Part shown: positions 1-9,524 of the stretch, in pieces
Layout: each line of letters begins with the position of its first letter
Position numbering within the stretch: the first letter of the stretch is position 1
Assembly: GCA_946902875.1 (NCBI GenBank)
Contig: OX336339.1
Span: forward strand, 986,397 to 1,050,396
From: Nematopogon swammerdamellus
Taxonomy: Eukaryota; Arthropoda; Insecta; Lepidoptera; Adelidae
Length of the DNA: 64,000 nucleotides
Direction: 5' to 3'
Translations under genes and position numbers: made by a program
Notes under the pieces: model-generated
Told to the model about the DNA's origin: nothing
Seen by the model: the letters and a program-made list of their open reading frames with translations, nothing else
The model's database searches: none

Positions 1-941
1 ACTGTTACGCGGACGACAGCACGGTGCACGAAGGGTTCATCAAGGACTGGAAGGGTAGAGAGGCCTCAGCAGCAAACGCGAGACGCGAAACTGTTGCTCG
101 GGTTGACCAGGTTCTCGAAAAAGTATCCTCTTGGGGGAAGAAGAACTTGGTCAACTTCAACGTAGCCAAGACGCAAGCTTGTGCCTTCTCTACTAAGGCT
201 GATCCGTTTCCTCTCCAAGCCAGTTTTCAGGGCAGCCAAGTCCCCAACGATGGTAGTCTGGGCGTCCTGGGTATGGAGGTGTCCAGGGACGTTGGGTTTC
301 GATCGTTCATAGAGTCCAAGGCGAAACTAGCGTCTCGAAAATTAGGAGTCCTTTACCGCTGTCGGCGATTTTTCACGCCGGTCCAACTGCTTACACTCTA
401 CAAAGCACAAGTAAGACCGGTGATGGAATATTGCAGTCATCTTTGGGAGGGTTCCCCTGAGTACCTTCTTTCAGCCTTGGATTCTATTCAGCGACGAGCC
501 ATTCGCCTCATTGGTGACTCCGTACTCACAAAGGACCTTCAACCTCTAAAGCACAAACGTATCGTTGGGTCATTGAGCCTGTTTTATCGGTACTACTATG
601 GCCGCTGCTCTGACGAACTTGCTTCCCTTATCCCTCCTCCTCCTGTTCGCCTTCGCCAAACCCGCCATACTCTCGCGGAACACCCGTTTGTAGTCGACAG
701 AAGAGTTCTTCGAACTGCACGATTCTCTAAATCGTTCTTGTGCCGCACTGCAAAGGTGTGGAACGGGCTCCCAGGAAATATCTTCCCCCACTCCTACAAT
801 CCACAGATCTTCAAATCGCGGGTTAATAGCCTTTCCCCAGCAACATTAGTCCACCTCCAAGCCGGACTGGCACCTCCTCGGGGGTGAAATTGGCTGCGCC
901 TGAGGTTGCGACCTCGGACAGAGCCACCCAATTCGGTAGCA

Positions 942-973
<32 letters not shown>
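1..973 (+). mobile_element. LINE (CR1/Jockey-like) 3' end with poly(A)
   Basis: This is the 3' end of a non-LTR retrotransposon that is cut by the window edge. The frame opens at position 3 with CYADD, the catalytic YADD box of reverse transcriptase (motif C), and stays open to a stop at 885-887. Downstream it reads SWGKKNLVNFNVAKT, the usual region after motif C, then LLTLYKAQVRPVMEYCSHLW and LDSIQRRAIRLIGD, typical of the thumb and C-terminal part of CR1/Jockey-type ORF2. A short 3' UTR and a run of A at 944-973 follow. The 5' part of ORF2 (endonuclease and most of the palm) is outside the window. I am sure it is a LINE; the clade is inferred. A second copy lies inverted at 1011-1421, and a related element lies at 58,233. 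Confidence 0.88.
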
Positions 974-974
<1 letters not shown>

Positions 975-1010
975 CACTATGATTTAGCGCGCAGTGATCA
1001 CGTACGTCAA

Positions 1011-1421
1011 TTTTTTTTTTTTTTTTATTGTTTCTGAACTAGCTGGCTGTGTCCGAGGTCGAAGCCCCAAGCGCAGCCAATACCCCCGAGGAGGTGCCAG
1101 TCCGGTTTGGAGGTGGACTAATGTCGCTGGGGAAAGGCTATTTACCTGCGATTTGAAGATCCGTGGATTGTAGGAGTGGGGAAAGATATTACCCGGAAGC
1201 CCGTTCCACACCTTTGCAGTGCGGCACAAGAACGATTGAGAGAATCGTGCAGTTCGAAGTACTCGTCTGTCCACTACAAAGGGGTGTTCCGCGAGAGTAT
1301 GGCGGGTTTGGCGAAGGCGAACAGGAGGAGGAGGGATAAGGGAAGCAATTTCGTCAGAGCAGCGGCCGTAGTAGTAGTACCGATAAAATAGGCTCAATGA
1401 CCCAACGATACGTCTGTGCTG
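1011..1421 (-). mobile_element. LINE 3' end, second copy, 5' truncated
   Basis: On the minus strand this repeats the last part of the LINE at 1-973, about 135 codons from SLFYRYYY through TGLAPPRG, then the 3' UTR and a poly(A) seen as T at 1011-1026. Small differences, such as an added Y and TGLAPP for AGLAPP, show it is a separate insertion and not a local duplication. It is truncated at its 5' end near 1420, where the Helitron-like repeat begins. The two poly(A) tails face each other across only 37 bp. Confidence 0.85.
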
Positions 1422-1507
1422 TCAATATATGAATATCCTTATAACTCGAAAACCACTTTATCGATGTGCACGCGGTTTTCACTGTTACATTCTATAACTG
1501 AAGGCTA

Positions 1508-2711
1508 CAGGGAAGAAACGTGAGTTATCACTAAAGGATACTTTTACAGGAGGCGATTTTTAATTTTTGAAGGTGGATATCTTAATGAATAAAGAATATT
1601 TTTTTTAAATCTTAGCCTTAATAATTGAAACAATCATCCCTTATTCCATATATCTAAAGACATTACGATTTAGTTAAGCAGTTTTCTGGAAATTAAATAA
1701 AAATCGACAGAAACCCATTTTTAACACGGAAGAAACGTGATATGTTGCTCTCAAAAAAGGTAAGAACTTAGTTTAGTTCTGATAAAAAGGGAAATAAACA
1801 ACCTATTTTTATAAATCAAAATGTTTATTACAAATTAAAATAGAAATCATCAGTCTGTAAAAACATTTCAGTCGATTGCAGTTGCGCATTTCAATAGTTT
1901 CGTGCGACTGCAGTTTAATTTGTTTAGATAGGTACTTCTGATACGAGCCCATTTTCTTCCTTTTTTTTTAATTTTTAGTCTACAATCGTCGATCCTCTTG
2001 TTCCTCAGAAAAGATATCGCCCATGATTTATCAGAAAGCGCCGCCGCCTTCGCAGCTAGATGTCTATCAACCTGTAACAAACAATTCGTAATACTTAATT
2101 ATATTTTAAGGTTATGGTTTTCTCTGTGCTGATTCCGACTTTTTGAACAAACTGAGGGGCAACTTTCACTCCATAAACGTATTAATTATAGTTCTAACAA
2201 TTCAATTAATAATAAACATTAATATTTACCTCTATATAAGCTGATGTGCAAAAGTTAAATATATTTTGATAGTCAATCCTTGCGCACTTCGCTCTTTCCG
2301 TGCGTGCGGTGCGTGCGCCGAATCCGTTGCCTTCTTCTACTCTTCTCGTAAATCGGCTTCAATCTTCAACTTTTAAAGAAAACACAGGAGAACTCAGCTC
2401 CAACGAGTTCTGACCGGTTAAATGGCAGTGAGAGATGTCAAGTGTGAAAATGTTGAAAAACGCATCTATGGATGCTAAGACAAAACACATTTTTTACCGG
2501 TTACATCTAACATCGTTTGGTTCTTGAGCAGTTTTTGATTACTATATTGTTTTTCTTCCCTGCACGAACTAGGATAAAATACCAAAAAGATGGTGACATC
2601 GTACGTTTTTACCCGGTTCGATAAGTGCGTTCTATAGAATTCGGAATTCCGAACAAACTGGCATCAAAAATTCATTTTAGGAAAAAAGTGACAACTCACG
2701 TTTCTTCCCTG
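1508..2711. mobile_element. TA-flanked TIR DNA transposon, 1204 bp
   Basis: Terminal inverted repeats of 25 bp differ at one position (CAGGGAAGAAACGTGAGTT, then A or G, then TCACT). TA stands on both sides (1506-1507 and 2712-2713), which fits a Tc1/mariner or pogo-type target duplication. It sits inside the Helitron-like element. Partial copies of the end motif (GGAAGAAACGTGA) occur internally near 1730, with a related inverted stretch near 2550. No transposase is visible, so it is non-autonomous. It contains a possible captured exon at 1868-2071 on the minus strand. Confidence 0.75.
1868..2071 (-). other. Possible captured exon inside the TA-flanked transposon
   Basis: On the minus strand a splice-acceptor-like TTTGTTACAG ends at 2072. 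It is followed by an open frame of 67 codons to a stop, with basic content (RLKIKKKGRKWARIRS). Upstream on the same strand, near 2280-2340, there is a CpG-containing patch unlike the AT-rich remainder. I do not recognise the peptide. It may be a captured gene fragment or chance. Confidence 0.2.
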
Positions 2712-3219
2712 TACCCTTCCTGTACAAGACGGTTTTAGGATATAAGACATAACGCTACATCATCGGCGGCCTGAGCTGTGAGCCAAAAGTCACGCGAAGC
2801 GAAGACGCGGGAAAACGCTAATAAAATTTAACAGTACCAAAGAGAGTACAAACTCTTTGAAGAGTACCTACCTACCTACCTACTTATCTTCATCGTCCAT
2901 TGTTTGTAACGCCTTGAACCGATGGATCCACAACACTTGTCTACATGCATTCTTAGTTATTTCTGATATGTCGCACTATACATATATACATAGTCTAGAA
3001 CAGCGGTGTCCAACCGGTAAGTACGCGGGCCCCCGGTGGTGGTAGGCTGGTAGCACGCGGCATTATTTTTAGGCGCCCGCATACGACGTTCCAATATATC
3101 CGCCTATCTTTTGTCTTTCAACAATGCAATGTGTAACAGCCTGTGGCGCCATCTATTATTCAGTAGCGTGACTAATCGATTTTTCGCACGTTTGTTGTGT
3201 GGTAGCCCCCTTAATTTTT

Positions 3220-3800
3220 AACATTTTCTTTTTTTATTATTTGTTGTTATATCCGCCATAGTGACACATATTCTGTGAAAATTTCAACGGGCTACCTATT
3301 ACGGTTCAAGAGATACAGCCCTCGGACAGACGGACGGATGGACAGACAGACAGACAGACGGCGGAGGCTTAGTAATATAGGCTTCCGTACGGTATACGGA
3401 AACCTAAAAATTAAGGGGGGTTCTTATACAAAAAACGTGCTTTTTTTCAATCTTTCTTTTTGTGGTGCGGAAACCTCGGTGCGCGAGTCTGACTCGCACT
3501 TGACCGGATATCCGCTCAATTGCCATCGACCTCATTGCGGCGTCTCTCCGATTGAGCGGTTATTGATAGCGGATAGATACGGAAACCTCCGTGCGCGAGT
3601 AAAACTCGCACTTGACAGATTTTTTACTTTTTCTGTTTTTTATTATTTGTTGTTATATCCGCAATAATAAATAACACATATTCTGTGAAAATTTCAACGG
3701 GCTACCTATTACGGTTCAAGAGATACAGCCCTCGGACAGACGGACGGACGGCGTAGGCTTAGTAATAGGCTTCCGTACGGGATACGGAAACTTAAAAATG
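3220..3800 (-). repeat. Two partial GTTCCG-family repeats
   Basis: Near 3220-3410 and again near 3640-3800 the sequence runs through GAAAATTTCAACGGGCTACC, then ACGGTTCAAGAGATACAG, then CAGACGGACGG, then GGCTTAGTAATA, and ends in a CCGTACGG-type segment. This is the reverse orientation of the interspersed repeat seen complete at 25,281-25,646 and 41,953-42,318. The part between (3470-3620) carries two copies of the CGCGAGT-CTCGCACTTGAC end of the same family. Confidence 0.6.
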
Positions 3801-4034
3801 AATATTGAAATAATAATAACAATGTACAGTCTGGGATCCTTCAAACATAATGTGAAGGTGCACCTAGCCGGCCGACATGGTATCCGCCGCCGCGGCCGCC
3901 GTAAATATCAGAATACCCGTGGGCGCCGTCGGACTACACCTCTGCGTTAGTCTGGTGCGCGCCATATGTCGTGCTTCCCATAAAGAAAAATATATAAAAA
4001 AAAATTGTTTTTACAACAGAACATAAAATTGCCT

Positions 4035-4475
4035 AATGCTGTCATATGGATTATATAAGGTATTTCATTAGTAGGTAATAGTACGCTTAGGGGAGTATGT
4101 GTTTATGATACTGATCACGTTCCCCATACCTATTATTTTTTTCCGATATCAAATACCTACCCACCCATGCTATGAAATAATTGTTCAATAAACTATTATT
4201 TTAGTAGGGCGGGTAGGTATTTGATATCCGAAAAAATAGGTATGGGGAACGTGATCAGTATCTTAGGCCCACTTGCACCAACACGAGTTTAAAGTTAAGT
4301 AGCGAGTTATGGATTTAAACGCGGTTCCCACAGTCAAAGGATGCTAGCTTAAACTGGTTTAGCGAGTTAAACTGGTTTATATATTAAATTTGTGTTGGTG
4401 CAAGTGGGCCTTATACACATACTCCCCTAAGCGTACTATTACTTACTAATGAATACCTTTTATAGCAAATTTTGT
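4035..4475. mobile_element. Fold-back MITE with arms of about 80-130 bp
   Basis: The left part (AGGTATTTCATTAGTAGG... at 4039) recurs inverted at the right end (...ACTAATGAATACCT near 4460). The inner arms around CACGTTCCCCATACCTATT and AATAGGTATGGGGAACGTG also pair. The right arm is split by the small MITE at 4266-4410. It belongs to the nest inside the hAT element. Confidence 0.65.
4266..4410. mobile_element. Harbinger-like MITE (Harb-M copy 1), 145 bp
   Basis: The termini are GGCCCACTTGCACCAACAC and its reverse complement, and TTA stands on both sides (4263-4265, 4411-4413). A 3-bp TTA/TAA duplication suits PIF/Harbinger (Tourist-type) MITEs. Three more copies are at 9895, 23,964 and 27,116. 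Nearly the whole element is a degenerate palindrome, with no coding capacity. Confidence 0.75.
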
Positions 4476-4650
4476 AAATTTGACTGAAAATCAAAATAAG
4501 AATGTATACGTCTCGTAAACGTCATACATAGGTACTGGGTTGGGTGTTCGCGCTGGGTTTGACAGAAATATGGAAGTAGATCTTAAGGTAAACCAGGTTG
4601 GACACCACTGGTCTAGAAGTATATGGGATAAGCACGTGGTGGGCTCGGCT

Positions 4651-5125
4651 AAGGGCTACCGCAGACGACCGACTGTCCACCGACTTGATTATTTAATTGA
4701 GTTGAACACGAACGATTATTCTTTATCTCACTCTGCAGGTAGCGGCGCAGTCAGGAACAAAGGAGAAGAAAACGCGTTGGCCAACTAAAACCGACGGCGC
4801 GGCCGCTGCGCTGTAGGCGAAGAAGTCGGCGGTCGGTCCCAACTACAGAGAGGGTGCGCACACGGAGCCGATCCGATTTTTAAGCTGGGAGCACGCCCCC
4901 CAACTTTTAGAAAAAACTGTACAACTACTAGCATGATTCTCCGACTCAACTCAATTTGCCGCCGACTTTTTCTTCTCCTTTGTTCCTGAGCGCGCACTAC
5001 CTGCAGAGTGAGAGAGAGAATAATCGTGGATAATCGTCCGTGTACCTCGCGCACCTCAACGACTATGCCCGACTCAATTAATAATCAAGTCGTTGAACAG
5101 TCGGTCGTCTGCGCACTCCCTAACG
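4651..5125. repeat. Fold-back element with arms of about 125-160 bp
   Basis: The left arm (4651-4774) contains CGCAGACGACCGACTGT, AATTGAGTT and GGAACAAAGGAGAAGAAAA. All recur as reverse complements, in reverse order, at 4967-5125. The arms have diverged at several positions. The GC-rich loop (4775-4966) has no frame I can support. Short open frames across it are by-products of the palindrome. Confidence 0.65.
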
Positions 5126-5949
5126 GTAACGGCCGGCCGGCTTATAGCCGCGAAGGTAATCTACAATCGGAGCGCAGCGAGCGGCTACAAACAAGCCTGC
5201 AGTTTGTTGACCCGATTCGTCTGTTAGTAAACTCACAAGCCCGTCCGTTGTGCTCATAGATAAATGGTTGCGCTATCTTCTATCGCACAATTTTGTGCCG
5301 CGCGGATCAGCTTCGTGTTCGTAGTCGGTTTTTATAAAATTATCATTTTGACGAACTATACCTCATAGTTTAGCTAATTGGTTAAGTAGTTTAGGCTCTG
5401 TGATGCAACAAACAAAAACAAACATAGAACACACGGTGCTAAAATCGTAACATTCTTTTCGGCCTCGCCGTCACTGGTAAACAAGAAGAAACACTGAGGA
5501 AAATTATTTTTTGTTAGGTACACAAAAGAAGTGTTTTTAAAACAGATGAATTTATATAGATCTACTTCCAATGCATAATTCAATTGTCCCGGCCCAAACA
5601 AATTACCTATTCTCTACCAGACATGTCTGGGATTCTTCGAGTTTTGAGACAAAAATCATTACCCGTGCATATTATAAGATTTAACCTCTGCATACACAGA
5701 CGGTATGTATGTATGTATGTTTTTATAACTCAAGAACGGCTCATCACATTCGCTTTCTGTTTTTGCCTACGTAATGCGACATATCTCTGTCAGGTTATAG
5801 GCTATTACAGCATCACGCCATTGTTAATATGAGCTGAGCAGTGGGATCGAAAGCGAACGCAGTCGGAAAAAATCTACCAATTCGGTTAGCTTTCGTGTGA
5901 TTTACTCGAAAACTACTCTAAAAAAACTAAAACTAAAACTAGTTTAACA
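5126..5949. other. No gene seen
   Basis: This is AT-rich sequence between two mobile elements. Open frames up to 83 codons lack recognisable motifs or plausible splice structure. A short ATGT microsatellite-like run lies near 5704-5720. I see no supported feature. Confidence 0.5.
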
Positions 5950-6325
5950 TCAATACCTACCAATAATAAACCTATAAGGGATGGTCATGGAATAAGTTAC
6001 GTTGTTTTATGAGATACCGCCCTTTCTAGACTCTATGGTATGATTCTAAAACTAAATTGACGATTTTTAGAAATATGTTCTGTATGTATGTATGTAACTC
6101 TTAAACCAATCACCCGAATTCGATTAAACTTAGTACAAGCACGTAAACGTGACACAGGATAGGCTAAATAAAATTCAGTTCCGGTTACGCTAAGATGTGG
6201 CTCTCATACAAACCGAATTGTTCCGCGCGCCGAAATAAACGTACAGTAGCGGGCTTACTTACTTTCTTGTTTTTTTTATACGAAAAAAAGAAATTCACGC
6301 GAGCGAAGCCGCCCGCAAAAGCTAG
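5950..6325 (+). mobile_element. Helitron-like element (Hel-A, LEP1-like), about 376 bp
   Basis: It begins TC at 5950 and ends in a GC hairpin region (CGCGAGCGAAGCCGC) followed by AAAGCTAG and T, as Helitron 3' ends do. The body contains CTGTATGTATGTATG, GACACAGGATAGGCTAAATA and GTTCCGGTTACGC, all shared with copies at 9440, 12,850, 13,050, 16,405, 41,026 and 56,947. It is non-coding and non-autonomous. The assignment to the lepidopteran LEP1-type Helitron group is from memory of the end structure. Confidence 0.75.
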
Positions 6326-6782
6326 TAAACAATAAGCATTATACAATAGTTATTATTTGAATTGCATTACATTTGTCCCTGGTTTTAATTATATACCACG
6401 CAGCGTAGCGTGGTTTCACCTTGAGATGTCTCGTCGTTAGTGTGGTCGTGACTTCGTGACAACAGAGTTACTGACACGTAATTCTCTATGGATTTTGGGT
6501 TTCTTTCTTTGGCTAATAGTAACCTGTTTGTTACGTTTTTCGGCAGCTTTCGCTACCTCCGGCTACAGTGTAGCTGTTAGTTGATTCCTGTCCTGTTAAG
6601 TGCATATATTAGAAATGTCACTTCTTGTTCTTGTTTTTGTTGTTCGGACTCGTGGCCTTTTGCGCGTCTTACGGCCTTACTACAACCAGTCGAGTTCTTC
6701 CAGGAGGCGGCACACTCTCTTGGGATCTTGGTACGTCTCTCGAAGTGTACTTCCTCGCACTCTAGCGGCACGTGGTGGGTGT

Positions 6783-7100
6783 CTTTTTTTTTTTTTTTTT
6801 ATGGGTACTGACGCGGTTGGCGACATCACCTCCAACATCCGTGATGTCAGCCCATAACCACAGAATAGAAAAGAGTACTCACCGGATGAACTTGGTGCCA
6901 CGTCAGTGCTTCCCTTCGGTCGTGCCGGCTACACTGAACTGGACGGAAAACATGAATTTGGTGCCACGTCAGTGCTTCCCTTCGGTCGTGCCGGCTACAC
7001 TGAACTGGACGGAAAACACAAACTATTTACATAGCCGTTTCGACCTACCTTTCATTCAGTGCGGTGGTACCAACCCGGGCGGGTTAAACCCTACCACCTA
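6783..7100 (-). mobile_element. SINE-A body with an internal 66-bp duplication
   Basis: The minus-strand poly(A) appears as T at about 6783-6800, followed by the reverse of the SINE-A tail and body (CCGTGATGTCAGCCCATAA, GGTGCCACGTCAGTGC, GTGGTACCAACCCGGGCGGG). A 66-bp segment is directly repeated: anchor 6894 matches anchor 6960. The tRNA/5S head is missing. Instead the body joins, after 7100, a CGCCTTTTACGACATACACG module. Confidence 0.8.
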
Positions 7101-7200
7101 GTAATATGAGAAGGGAGTCATATCCCTCAGTCGCCTTTTACGACATACACGGGGAGAGATGCAGTGGGGCTATTCTTTTCTCGTCCAATTTATTCGTCGT
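7101..7200 (-). repeat. GCCTTTTACGACAT module (family C)
   Basis: TCGCCTTTTACGACATACAC followed by GGGGAGAGATGCAGTGGGGC and TATTCTTTT recurs at about 23,280-23,340 and 48,310-48,370, and in reverse at 43,020-43,085. At 7101 and 23,280 it replaces the head of SINE-A, so it is a module shared with another interspersed repeat. Confidence 0.55.
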
Positions 7201-7925
7201 CTATTTTATTCTTGTCTCGTCCGCCTGCAGGCATGCTCTGCACAGTGGATGTCCGTTACTCCAATACATAGAGGTGTCTGGTAAGTGTACAGTGACCAGT
7301 AAGCATACCTATCATTATGCGTAGTTTTGATCTATGGACACGTAGCAGCGTCTTGGTGAGATGGGGGTCTGGCTTCGCCATCGCCTCCCTCGCCTGTCTG
7401 CAGTCACTGCCCACCGCCCATCTGTTTGTGTAACTTATTATGTACGTGTGTGGATTCAACTTTTCAGTTGATTGTGTGACAGTGGTACTAGAGGTTCGAG
7501 TCCTTGTCAATATCAATCACCAACAAATAATTGTTGGATTTGTATTAACCGCAGGTGGTGAAAACAGGCGTTTGTCAGCGTTTGCTTGGCGTTCATAAAT
7601 ATCTGATTTTATGGAAGAAATAGTTAGGTATGTTTTCCGTCCAGCGGGTCTATTCTTAAAGCAGTGGAGTCGCTGGCAAAGTGTGAATTCACTTGAAACA
7701 GAAGCGTGTGATGGCGAACAGCGTGAGAGTGAAGCAAGATAGAACGAGATATGTATAATGTATTTATAGATATTTATATTTTTTGTTCTATTGAAAGCGC
7801 GCCACCATCAAAGCGAAGCACTGACATGATACCTAGTAGATGATTTAGTCACTTCAAGTTAAATAAAGGTAAAATGGGAAAACGTATACCTACTTAGGTA
7901 AAACGTTCCTGCAATAGCATATCGT
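7200..7925. other. No gene seen
   Basis: This is unique-looking AT-rich sequence. A GC-rich part at 7340-7430 resembles interspersed family C but has no supported frame. A near-copy of the SINE-A GTTTTCCGTCCAG segment lies near 7630-7650. Confidence 0.4.
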
Positions 7926-7929
7926 GTGA

Positions 7930-8600
7930 TTAGGGTTGCCAGATCGGTCAGTGAAAATTCCTGGACATAATTTTTTTCTTTTTCCAATCGATAAAAACAA
8001 CCTTGTATTACAAACTTAAGGTACAAACGTAACATAGTATTATTTATGATGAATTTAGTTTTTTAGTGTTTTTGGTAGGAATTTAAGGTTATATTTCTGT
8101 TTTTGTCATTTACTTAGCAGATGCTAACAATTGTTTTTGTGATCCATGTATGTCTAAACTGTAAGTAAAAAAAAAATGTATTTTCCCGCAAAATGGGTCC
8201 AACTGAAAATCTGCGCAATACGTTGTCTATTGCACACGAGTTGGGCCCAATTTGTCGCCAATATTAGTAAATGATTGTAGTGTATTGTAAATTGTAATCC
8301 GAAATGGCGACAAATAAACGTTTCATTTCATTTCGTTTCATTTCATTTCATTTCATTTCATTTCATTTCATTTCATTTCATTTCATTTCATTTCATTTCA
8401 TTTCATTTCATTTCATTTCATTTCATTTCATTTCATTTCATTTCATTTCATTTCATTTCATTTCATTTCATTTCATTTCATTTCATTACATTTCATTTCA
8501 TTTCATTTCATTTCATTTCATTTCATTTCATTTCATTTCATGTTATTTCATTTCCGGGACAATCCCGGCCGCTCCCAGAAAGTGGCAACCTTACGTGGGA
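7930..8600. repeat. Possible element ending in a (TTTCA)n tail
   Basis: The left edge reads AGGGTTGCCAGATCGG and the right edge, inverted, GTTGCCACTTTCTGGGAG, so the ends are loosely complementary. The inner part at 8190-8320 (CGCCAATATTAGTAAATG, then AATAAACG) looks like a retroelement 3' end, and the pentanucleotide run could be its expanded tail. The boundaries are uncertain. Confidence 0.35.
8321..8545 (+). repeat. (TTTCA)n pentanucleotide microsatellite, about 225 bp
   Basis: About 44 TTTCA units run almost without error, with single changes such as TTTCG near 8330, TTACA near 8486 and TGTTATTTCA at the end. It directly follows AATAAACG, the probable 3' tail of a retroelement. Because 5 is prime to 3, all three frames stay open, which produces a long but meaningless frame of repeated FHFIS residues. 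Confidence 0.95.
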
Positions 8601-8683
8601 TTGATATCTATCTCCGTACATAGTCACCACACCACTCGCACGGCTATTAGCGCATGTTGTCAAGTAAGTAGTTTTATCTAGAT

Positions 8684-9172
8684 CAGTGCTACTCAAAGTG
8701 TGGTACGCGAACCCCCAGGGGTTCGCCATTTGATGGTAGGGGGTTCGCGACTACATTTACGTAATGGCGGCTGGACGGCTAGCAAGAACTGCGCGCCACG
8801 CACACGGTGGCGCGCACGCAACTAAATCTCGATCGCTGGTAATGATAAAAACCAAATATAGAAATCGACTTGACGTTGAGTCAGAATTAAGATTGAAATT
8901 GTCCAAAATTGCACCGAAAATCGACTCAATTTGCGACAAGAAACAAGCCCAACCATCACATTAATAACTTTCGTCAATTGTTTCACTATGTATTTAAAAA
9001 ACCTTTTTTATTATATTAAAAAACCTTATTTAAAGCTAGAATTTATTTTTCTTATTTTCCTTTCCTTTGGGTGGAGGGGGGGGGGGGGGGGGGAGTTGCG
9101 TTAGGGCAGGGGTTCGCAGTCGTTTGGAAACTTTACTAAGGGTACGTGGCATCATAAGTTTGAGAAACCCTG
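8684..9172 (+). mobile_element. hAT-family MITE, 489 bp, with transposase C-terminal remnant
   Basis: The 8-bp duplication ATCTAGAT flanks the element (8676-8683 and 9173-9180). The ends are CAGTGCTACTCAAAGT and, inverted, CAGGGTTTCTCAAACTT. An open frame to 8964 contains TKYRNRLDVESELRLKLS followed by a Lys/Gln-rich end, KKQAQPSH. This resembles the C-terminal tail of domesticated and active hAT transposases of the ZBED5/FAM200 type, which end in a similar way. The element is therefore an internally deleted copy of a larger hAT. It also contains an uninterrupted G run near 9074-9093. Confidence 0.85.
8844..8964 (+). pseudogene. hAT transposase C-terminal fragment
   Basis: About 40 codons in frame with a stop at 8962-8964 (VMIKTKYRNRLDVESELRLK, then LSKIAPKIDSICDKKQAQPSH). 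The family resemblance is to the last residues of ZBED-type hAT transposases. The BED finger, RNase-H-like core and dimerisation segment are all deleted. Confidence 0.6.
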
Positions 9173-9249
9173 ATCTAGATCACACGGCGCGCGGCGCGGC
9201 GGGTACAATCACAGATAAAAGTGGAATTGAAGGTGTTATAATAACGTTT

Positions 9250-9428
9250 TATATTTAAAAATGACTTCGTTCGCTTCGCGTAACTTTTTGCTCACAGCTC
9301 AGGCCGCCGATGACGGATCGTCATGATTTGTAGCCTAAAACCATCTTGAGAAGTGTAGAATGTAACAGCGAAAACCGTATGTAAATCGATAAAGTGATTC
9401 TCAAGTTATAAGGATATTCATATATTGA
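9250..9428 (-). mobile_element. Helitron-like element Hel-B, short copy
   Basis: Read on the minus strand it starts TCAATATATGAATATCC (the TC end at 9427-9428). It continues through ACTTTATCGAT and CGCTGTTACATTCTA to GGCGGCCTGAGCTGTGAG and ACGCGAAGCGAACGAAG. It lacks the TA-flanked insert found at 1508-2711 and lacks the last CTAA. It shows the unoccupied arrangement of this family. Confidence 0.6.
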
Positions 9429-9524
9429 TGTACGTTACACGGTCGCCCGTAGAAACTTTATTTATTAGGATAATAGAAAGAAAAAAACTAAATGGACGAT
9501 TTTTAGAAGTATATCTTCTGTATG

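Larger units (their letters stand above)
1422..2821 (+). mobile_element. Helitron-like element (Hel-B), interrupted
   Basis: The element starts with TC (1422-1423) followed by AATATATGAATATCC and ends with a CG-rich segment, ACGCGAAGCGAAGACGCGGG, then CTAA before T (2818-2822). TC at the start and CTRR at the end after a hairpin-prone segment are Helitron hallmarks. A shorter, internally continuous copy lies on the minus strand at 9250-9428 and shows which parts belong together: 1422-1507 and 2712-2821. The middle is a separate TA-flanked transposon. No replicase or helicase is present. Confidence 0.6.
3001..4610. mobile_element. hAT-family DNA transposon, 1610 bp, non-autonomous
   Basis: The ends are CAGCGGTGTCCAACC and, inverted, CAGTGGTGTCCAACC (15 bp, one mismatch). 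Both sides carry the same 8-bp sequence GTCTAGAA (2993-3000 and 4611-4618). Ends of the CAG-G-TG type with an 8-bp duplication are diagnostic of hAT elements. No transposase frame is visible. Inside are two partial copies of the GTTCCG-family repeat (about 3220-3410 and 3590-3800) and a fold-back MITE (about 4035-4475) that itself contains another MITE. Confidence 0.85.

Noticed and set aside
8304..8681. 125-codon frame of repeated Phe-His-Ile-Ser residues
   Set aside because: It is the translation of the TTTCA microsatellite.
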